DNA from: Candidatus Igneacidithiobacillus taiwanensis
GTDB taxonomy: Bacteria > Pseudomonadota > Gammaproteobacteria > Acidithiobacillales > Acidithiobacillaceae
Reading direction: 5' to 3'
Assembly (NCBI GenBank): GCA_002341825.1
Contig: DDOU01000181.1
Coordinates: forward strand, 37,343 to 46,694
Length of the DNA: 9,352 bases
Positions 5,196 to 9,352 of the stretch are shown here, piece after piece. Under the pieces are notes generated by a model that saw only the letters and a list, made by a program, of their open reading frames with translations, was not told where the DNA came from and did no database searches. Every line of letters starts with the position of its first letter. Positions within the stretch are counted from its first letter, which is position 1. Made by a program: the position numbers and the translations under genes.

Positions 5196-6164
5196 ATGAA
5201 CAGAAGAGGCTTTTTGTTGACGAGTGCCAGCGCGGGAGCTGCTGCCTTGTTGTCTCCGGTGCTGAGCAACGGCGCCACAGTGGAATGGGCGGATGCGAGT
5301 TACGCCGCCTTCCCCCAAAGCTATGTGGTGGAATTTCGGGTCACGCCGCCACAACAGCAGGCCGTACTGCAAGCGGTAGCCGCGCTAAGCAAAGAACTAC
5401 AGGGACGGACGGGTTATCTGGGTGCCACTCTCAAGCAGATGCAGGGAGAGTCGACCATGGTCAAAAACTACCCTCCGGTCTTCAAGGGAGTCTTGGCGGC
5501 GGCGAGTGCCGAATCAGCCGCAGAGGGGCGTTTACCGTATGCCAATGTGCTGTTCCTACGCTTTGCCAACGCGACAGAACTACCCCGCGCCGAGCTGGAT
5601 GCCTGGGTGCAGAATCGTCTCGCCCCGCATGTGCAGTTCACACCGCCAGGCGCGGCGAAGCCGTTGGAATTCACACCACTTACCGGGGTCTATGCAACGG
5701 TCATCGCTGGCGATCGTCACGAGATTCACGACTCGCCCACTGCCATCGCGCAGTTTCTTGGCCAGCAGGACGATACGCCACAACGGAAACTCGTCACCGT
5801 CATCAATCATGTGATGGTTCCCGATACGCTGCACGCCGAGCTGGAGGCCAAAGTCGGGCCACTTTTGAAGGTCGCCCAAAACACCTTTGAACCCAAGGAC
5901 GACCCCAATGGCGTCGGCCAACCCGGTAGCCGCGACAATCGCGATTATCGCAAGGCCGTAAGTACCGAGATTCTGGTCAACACCCAGCCCTATGGGTCGC
6001 TGCGCAACTACCTGATGCATGGCGTCTGGGAGTCGGTCTGGGATCACGAAAATTCCCATCTCGACCCGCGCTTTCAGCATGCCTTCATGGCGGTGGCGCC
6101 GTATGTGGTTTCGGGCCCGGTGGAGCCTTTCTACCACACCCTGTTTTTGGAAAACCGCGCGTAA
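5196..6164 (+). CDS. Tat-exported protein with two ABM-like (ferredoxin-fold) domains
   Basis: A 322-residue protein of no assigned function. The N-terminus has a twin-arginine signal (NRRGFLL, residues 2-8, then an Ala-rich stretch to about 27), so it is probably exported folded, possibly with a cofactor. Two halves follow. The first starts at about 43 with YVVEFRVTP and a helix. The second starts at about 198 with KLVTVINHVMVP and ends with WESVWDHENSHLDPRFQ (278-294) and FYHTLF. The WES...H...F..A..P spacing near the end matches the antibiotic-biosynthesis-monooxygenase (ABM) / dimeric alpha-beta barrel fold, known for cofactor-free oxygenases and heme-degrading enzymes. I infer an ABM tandem; the activity is unknown. 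GAGGAG lies 7 bases before the ATG. The 79-base gap on its left holds no clear terminator or promoter. The AhpD-like gene follows after 26 bases, so the pair is likely one operon. Confidence 0.8.
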   Translation: MNRRGFLLTSASAGAAALLSPVLSNGATVEWADASYAAFPQSYVVEFRVTPPQQQAVLQAVAALSKELQGRTGYLGATLKQMQGESTMVKNYPPVFKGVLAAASAESAAEGRLPYANVLFLRFANATELPRAELDAWVQNRLAPHVQFTPPGAAKPLEFTPLTGVYATVIAGDRHEIHDSPTAIAQFLGQQDDTPQRKLVTVINHVMVPDTLHAELEAKVGPLLKVAQNTFEPKDDPNGVGQPGSRDNRDYRKAVSTEILVNTQPYGSLRNYLMHGVWESVWDHENSHLDPRFQHAFMAVAPYVVSGPVEPFYHTLFLENRA

Positions 6165-6190
6165 CTAACTCATCTGAAAGGAGAGCACCA

Positions 6191-6565
6191 ATGTCCGATA
6201 CCTCCCGTCCCAGTCCCGAGCAGATCTTTGCCGGTATGCGGCAAGCCATGGGCCATGTACCCAGTGCCATCGAAAAGTCGGTGAGTGCCGATGCCGAGCT
6301 GATCCACGAGCATATGCGCTCCCGGGCCTTTGCCATGCCCACCGAGGGGGCGCTGGACGATGAAACGCGCACCCTGGTTTACCTCGCGGCAGCCCTGGCC
6401 GCCTCGAGTCAAGCCTGCATCCAGGCCATGGCTAAAAAAGCCGCGCATCAGAAGATCCCCGCCGCCAAGGTGATGGAAACCGTGCGCATCGTCCGCTATG
6501 CCATGGCGACCAAGGTCATTGGCGATGCCGAACCGGTCTTCGCCGCGCTCGGTGCCGAAGGCTAA
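6191..6565 (+). CDS. Carboxymuconolactone decarboxylase / AhpD-fold protein lacking the CxxC pair
   Basis: A 124-residue, all-helical protein. The start resembles the family (PEQIFAGMRQAMGHVPSAI), followed by LDDETRTLVYLAAALAASSQ and then the helix holding the active-site position. In AhpD-type members this reads C-x-x-C-x3-H; here it is Ser73-Q-A-Cys76-x3-Met80. Only the second cysteine remains, and it is the only cysteine in the protein. A disulfide-based peroxidase cycle is therefore unlikely; the protein may be a binding, structural or one-Cys enzyme. AAAGGAG (6177-6183) lies 7 bases before the ATG. No export signal is seen, so it is cytoplasmic, unlike its exported ABM-like neighbour 26 bases upstream. 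Operon membership suggests both deal with a small reactive or aromatic compound, which is inference. Confidence 0.82.
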   Translation: MSDTSRPSPEQIFAGMRQAMGHVPSAIEKSVSADAELIHEHMRSRAFAMPTEGALDDETRTLVYLAAALAASSQACIQAMAKKAAHQKIPAAKVMETVRIVRYAMATKVIGDAEPVFAALGAEG

Positions 6566-6583
6566 GAGCTTGCTCCTGGGGGT

Positions 6584-6614
6584 GGGACCGCTCTCGCGGT
6601 CCCGGTCCTGGGAC
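6584..6614 (+). promoter_or_regulatory. Two competing hairpins in the leader of the channel gene
   Basis: GGGACCGC (6584-6591) and GCGGTCCC (6596-6603) form a perfect 8-bp stem with a TCTC loop. The right arm overlaps a second possible hairpin, GTCCC (6599-6603) with GGGAC (6610-6614), so only one can form at a time. TCCTGGG is also directly repeated at 6574-6580 and 6606-6612. There is no T-run, so a simple intrinsic terminator is unlikely. The structure ends just before the ribosome site AGAAGGA (6621-6627) and may affect read-through or translation of the next gene. Confidence 0.45.
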
Positions 6615-6635
6615 TACAACAGAAGGACTCGGTGT

Positions 6636-7235
6636 ATGAGTAGGTTGGGCCCATTGGGACAAAAAGCTCGGCAGGCAGCAGCGGCACGCATGCGCCTCAT
6701 CCCAGTGTTGCCCTTTGCCATCCCTCTAGTCTTGCTCCCCCTCCTGCCACTTGCCTTGTGGAAGGCTGATGATCCCCAGGGTTTTTTAGCACAACGTGAG
6801 GATCTGTTGTTTGGGCTCTTGATCTTCATTGTCGCGGTGCGCTTCTTGTTGCTGGATCTCATGCTGTTCTATGTCTCGCGGGCACGCCGCTCCCTACATC
6901 TGGATCTATTGCAGATCGTTTTTTTGTATCTCGAAGTCACGGTGGTGACGCTACTGTACTTTGCATTGCTCTATGACCTATATGGGGTTTTTCATCTGTT
7001 TCAGTACAGCGGCCCAAATGCCGCGCAACAGGCTCTGGCCCTGAACGGCCATGATCTGCTGCTCTCCTTGTATGTTTCCACCGAATTTTTTACTACCTTG
7101 GGCAATGGGGATTGGATACCGCGCACCCTCAATGCCATGTTGGCAGCGGGGATCGAGGCCCTACTCGGCTTTGTGCAGGGAGGGGTGTTCTTTGCCGTCT
7201 TGATCTACGCCCATCAAGATCGAACGGGTAAGTGA
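6636..7235 (+). CDS. Small ion-channel-like membrane protein with a TLGNGD filter motif
   Basis: A 199-residue integral membrane protein. Hydrophobic helices lie at about 22-42, 53-77, 87-111 and 162-185. Between the last two is a re-entrant-looking segment, LLLSLYVSTEFFTT, followed by T-L-G-N-G-D (154-159) and WIP. This is the layout of the pore helix, selectivity filter and inner helix of the potassium-channel pore family (PF07885-like), where the filter is T-x-G-Y/F-G-D. Asn replaces the aromatic residue, so potassium selectivity is doubtful. No cytoplasmic RCK/TrkA domain is attached; the protein ends shortly after the last helix. ATG 6636 is chosen over the upstream in-frame ATG (6498) because AGAAGGA lies 8 bases in front and the upstream part overlaps the AhpD-like gene out of frame. 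The channel call rests on the filter motif; another small transporter remains possible. Confidence 0.7.
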   Translation: MSRLGPLGQKARQAAAARMRLIPVLPFAIPLVLLPLLPLALWKADDPQGFLAQREDLLFGLLIFIVAVRFLLLDLMLFYVSRARRSLHLDLLQIVFLYLEVTVVTLLYFALLYDLYGVFHLFQYSGPNAAQQALALNGHDLLLSLYVSTEFFTTLGNGDWIPRTLNAMLAAGIEALLGFVQGGVFFAVLIYAHQDRTGK

Positions 7236-7271
7236 GATGACAGCACTTCGCGCCGCCCACGGCAAATCTCC

Positions 7272-7280
7272 TGCTATACT
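7272..7280 (+). promoter_or_regulatory. Candidate extended -10 promoter for the TolC/HlyD operon
   Basis: TG-C-TATACT (TG at 7272-7273, -10 at 7275-7280) is a good extended -10 element; no matching -35 is seen, and this promoter type can work without one. It would give a leader of roughly 45 bases before the ATG at 7333. It also argues against the earlier in-frame ATG at 7237, which lies upstream of it. Confidence 0.45.
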
Positions 7281-7332
7281 TCGGACGTCTATATCCAATG
7301 TGACAGAGAGCCTTGTGCCACCGGGGACCACC

Positions 7333-8649
7333 ATGCCAAGACGACCGCGCGCCGCATTCCTTGCTGCAGTGCTCTTGCTGAGCGCCGCCGGGGCACGGGC
7401 CGAAGACCTGCTTTCGGCCTACCACCAAGCCTACCGCACCGACCCGGCTCTGGCCGAGGCACGGGCGCAGTTACAGGCAACGCTGCAAGACCGCCCTGCG
7501 GCACGAGCGGCATTCCTGCCGCATTTGGGTCTCGGGGCCAGCGTAGGTTTCAACACCGGACACTTTTCCGGTTTTGCCGGGCTCGACCTCAACAAAGCGT
7601 ATTATTCCGACAGTTACAGCGTCACCCTGACCCAGTCGGTCTTCAACGGGCAGAGCTACACCGCCCTGCACGAGGCCAGCAGCCGCATTCAGGCGCAAAC
7701 GGCGGCGCTGCTCTACAGCGAGCAGCAACTGGCCCTACGGGTAGCCACGGCGTACTTTCAGGTGCTCGAGGCCCAGGCCCAGGAACGAGTAGCCGAGAAA
7801 CAGCGACAGTTACTGGAGAGCATCTATAAACAAACCGAAGCCACCCTCAAGATCGGCACCGGTGACATCATTGCCGTGCGCGAGGCGCAGGCCCGCCTCG
7901 ATGCGGCCCGTGCGGACCTGATCCGCGCGCAGAATACGGTGGCAGTGGCCCAGCGTGGGCTCGAGCGTCTTACCCATGCCCCAGTGGGGCAACTAGCGGA
8001 TCTGCGCAGTTTTACGCCGGAAGGCCCCCATCCTGACAACATGGAAGCCTGGGTCCAGGCAGCCCTGCAGGATCAGCCTCTCCTCCGCGAAGCCCAAGCG
8101 CAGTTGCAAACTGCCCAGGAGGAAGTCCAGTACCAGCAGCGGGCGCGCTGGCCAAAGCTGGACCTACAGGGTGTTGCCCAGCATATCCACGGCAGTCCCT
8201 TTCCGGGATTCAACGAGAACCAGGCCGGGGTGAGCCTGAACCTTTCCATGCCCTTGTACGAGGGAGGCAGTATTTCCAGCGGCGTCCAAAAGGCCCAAGC
8301 CCTGAGTGTGGCCCAGGTCGACCATGTGGGCAGCGTGCGTGATGAGGTACGGCTAGACACCCAGACCGCCTTTCTGAACCTGCAAGACAGTGTTTCCCAG
8401 CTCGAGGCGGCCAAAGCAACGGTGGAATCGGCTAAAGTTTCGCTGACCGGCACCCGTAAAGGCTATGAGGTGGGAACACGCTCCATCATCGACCTGCTGC
8501 AGACCGCTACGGACTACATTCGCGCCGAACAGGACTACAACGTCGCCCTCTATCGTCAGATTCTAGCCCGAGTCCAGCTCAAAGCGGCTGCCGGGCAGCT
8601 GAATCTGCAGGACCTCCAGGCCGTGAACGGTCTGCTGCAAACGAATTGA
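7333..8649 (+). CDS. TolC-family outer-membrane efflux protein
   Basis: A 438-residue outer-membrane channel subunit of tripartite type I secretion or efflux systems, the normal family length. A Sec signal runs from MPRRPRAAF through LLLSAAG to ARA, with cleavage likely after Ala23. The mature protein begins EDLLSAYHQAYRTDPALAEA, a very typical TolC opening. Two structural repeats follow, about 26-215 and 225-430, each with beta-strand segments (such as YSVTLTQSVFNGQSY and GVSLNLSMPLYEGG) and long alpha-helical, heptad-rich stretches. The ATG at 7333 is preferred over the in-frame ATG at 7237 because it begins the signal peptide directly. The ribosome site (GGGGA, 7323-7327) is modest. The HlyD-type gene follows 26 bases later, so the two make one export machine. 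Substrate is not readable. Confidence 0.92.
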   Translation: MPRRPRAAFLAAVLLLSAAGARAEDLLSAYHQAYRTDPALAEARAQLQATLQDRPAARAAFLPHLGLGASVGFNTGHFSGFAGLDLNKAYYSDSYSVTLTQSVFNGQSYTALHEASSRIQAQTAALLYSEQQLALRVATAYFQVLEAQAQERVAEKQRQLLESIYKQTEATLKIGTGDIIAVREAQARLDAARADLIRAQNTVAVAQRGLERLTHAPVGQLADLRSFTPEGPHPDNMEAWVQAALQDQPLLREAQAQLQTAQEEVQYQQRARWPKLDLQGVAQHIHGSPFPGFNENQAGVSLNLSMPLYEGGSISSGVQKAQALSVAQVDHVGSVRDEVRLDTQTAFLNLQDSVSQLEAAKATVESAKVSLTGTRKGYEVGTRSIIDLLQTATDYIRAEQDYNVALYRQILARVQLKAAAGQLNLQDLQAVNGLLQTN

Positions 8650-8675
8650 AGACACCATCAGAAAGGAAGCTTGTC

Positions 8676-9352
8676 ATGGCCAGCAAAAAGAAACGCGTCA
8701 TCCTGCTGCTACTGGTCTTACTGATTGGCGCCGGTTTGGCCTACTGGTGGACCCACCGCCCGACCACCAATCCCCATACCTTGACCATCTACGGCAACAT
8801 CGATATCCGCGAGGTACAGTCGGCCTTCAATGACAGCGGGCGGGTGCAGAAGCTGCTGGTGCAGGAAGGCGATCGCGTTACTCGGGGACAGTTGCTGGCG
8901 GAGCTGGATCCAACGCGCTTTCAGGATGCCGTAGACCGAGACCAAGCGACGGTAGCCGCCCAAGAGCAGGTTTTGGCGCGCCTCCTGGCGGGTTCCAGAC
9001 CGGAGGAGATTGCCGCCGCGCGGGCCCAGGTGGCAGCGGCCCAGGCGGCTCTCCAGAACGCCGAGATCACTTGGCGACGGCAAGAGGCCCTGGCTGCTGA
9101 GCAGTACGTTCCCAAACAGAGCGCCGACAATGCCGCCGCCGCCTTGAAGACCGCACGGGCCAACCTCGACCATAGCCAACAGGGCCTCCTTCTCGCCATC
9201 AAAGGACCGCGCAAGGAAGACATTGCCGCCGCCCGCGCGCAGTTACAGGCCGAGCGCGCCGCCTTGGCCCTGGCCAAGCGGGAATTGCAAGATACCAAGC
9301 TCTATGCCCCGGAGGATGGCGTGGTGCAGGACCGCATCGTCGAGCCCGGCGA
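8676..9352 (+). CDS. HlyD-family periplasmic adaptor (YbhG/EmrA-like), partial at the right edge
   Basis: The first 225 residues of a membrane fusion protein that connects an inner-membrane pump to the TolC-type channel. The N-terminus is a basic stretch (KKKR) and one anchor helix at about 8-25. A half-lipoyl domain follows at about 45-80 (GRVQKLLVQEGDRVTRGQ, then LLAELDP). A long coiled-coil hairpin covers about 82-205, holding two similar units, RPEEIAAARAQV and RKEDIAAARAQL. The second lipoyl half begins at LYAPEDGVV. This repeat pattern fits the YbhG-type HlyD proteins, which work with ABC transporters, so an ABC pump may lie just beyond the edge. The gene is open at the window end. AGAAAGGAAG (8660-8669) lies 6 bases before the ATG. 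Confidence 0.92.
   Translation, partial: MASKKKRVILLLLVLLIGAGLAYWWTHRPTTNPHTLTIYGNIDIREVQSAFNDSGRVQKLLVQEGDRVTRGQLLAELDPTRFQDAVDRDQATVAAQEQVLARLLAGSRPEEIAAARAQVAAAQAALQNAEITWRRQEALAAEQYVPKQSADNAAAALKTARANLDHSQQGLLLAIKGPRKEDIAAARAQLQAERAALALAKRELQDTKLYAPEDGVVQDRIVEPG

Noticed and set aside
5135..5890. A 251-codon + strand frame overlapping the Tat-exported protein
   Set aside because: Overlaps the better gene in another frame, lacks a good ribosome site and shows no family features.
1..9352. CRISPR arrays, tRNA or rRNA genes, insertion-sequence ends
   Set aside because: I saw no regularly spaced repeats, cloverleaf-like segments, transposase frames or paired terminal repeats.

Overview
The window looks like a chromosomal stretch of a Gram-negative proteobacterium. 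It encodes a TolC-type outer-membrane protein, an HlyD-type periplasmic adaptor, a Tat signal and Sec signals. Gene style (moderately high GC, strong GGAG-type ribosome sites) would fit an Acidithiobacillus-like or related proteobacterium, but that assignment is a guess from memory and is not proven here. All convincing intact genes are on the + strand; the left 0.9 kb is the exception.

Layout. (1) Positions 1-900 hold decayed minus-strand material. One piece is a ~73-residue two-helix membrane protein interrupted by an in-frame amber codon. Another is the N-terminal part of a glutathione-S-transferase-like protein (CPFC motif) that loses its family pattern after about 55 residues. (2) Positions 910-2135 form a tight operon: an ArsR-family repressor (GTG start), a one-helix SHOCT-domain protein that overlaps it, and a class I SAM-dependent methyltransferase. 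A perfect TTGACA box and an inverted repeat lie upstream, as expected for autoregulation. (3) Positions 2264-2845 encode a SigZ-like ECF sigma factor with a cysteine-bearing tail and no adjacent anti-sigma gene. (4) Positions 2967-5116 are a visibly more GC-rich four-gene cassette: a DUF318/ArsP-YraQ-type permease with a CSC motif, a DUF2892 membrane protein with a Cys-rich tail, a CxxC thioredoxin-like miniprotein, and an exported GlcG/HbpS-type protein. (5) Positions 5196-6565 encode a Tat-exported protein with two probable ABM-like ferredoxin folds, followed by a carboxymuconolactone-decarboxylase/AhpD-fold protein lacking the usual CxxC pair. (6) Positions 6636-7235 encode a small membrane protein with a potassium-channel-like filter, TLGNGD. 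(7) Positions 7333-9352 encode a TolC-like outer-membrane channel and an HlyD/YbhG-like adaptor that runs off the right edge; an ABC or other pump component probably follows.

How it may work together. The central part reads as a metal- or thiol-stress region: an ArsR-type sensor, a Cys-tailed sigma factor and a run of membrane or redox proteins with conserved cysteines. ArsP-type permeases export trivalent organoarsenicals in some bacteria, but substrate cannot be read from the sequence and an E. coli YraQ-like role is equally possible. The right part is a separate envelope and efflux region with its own promoter candidate.
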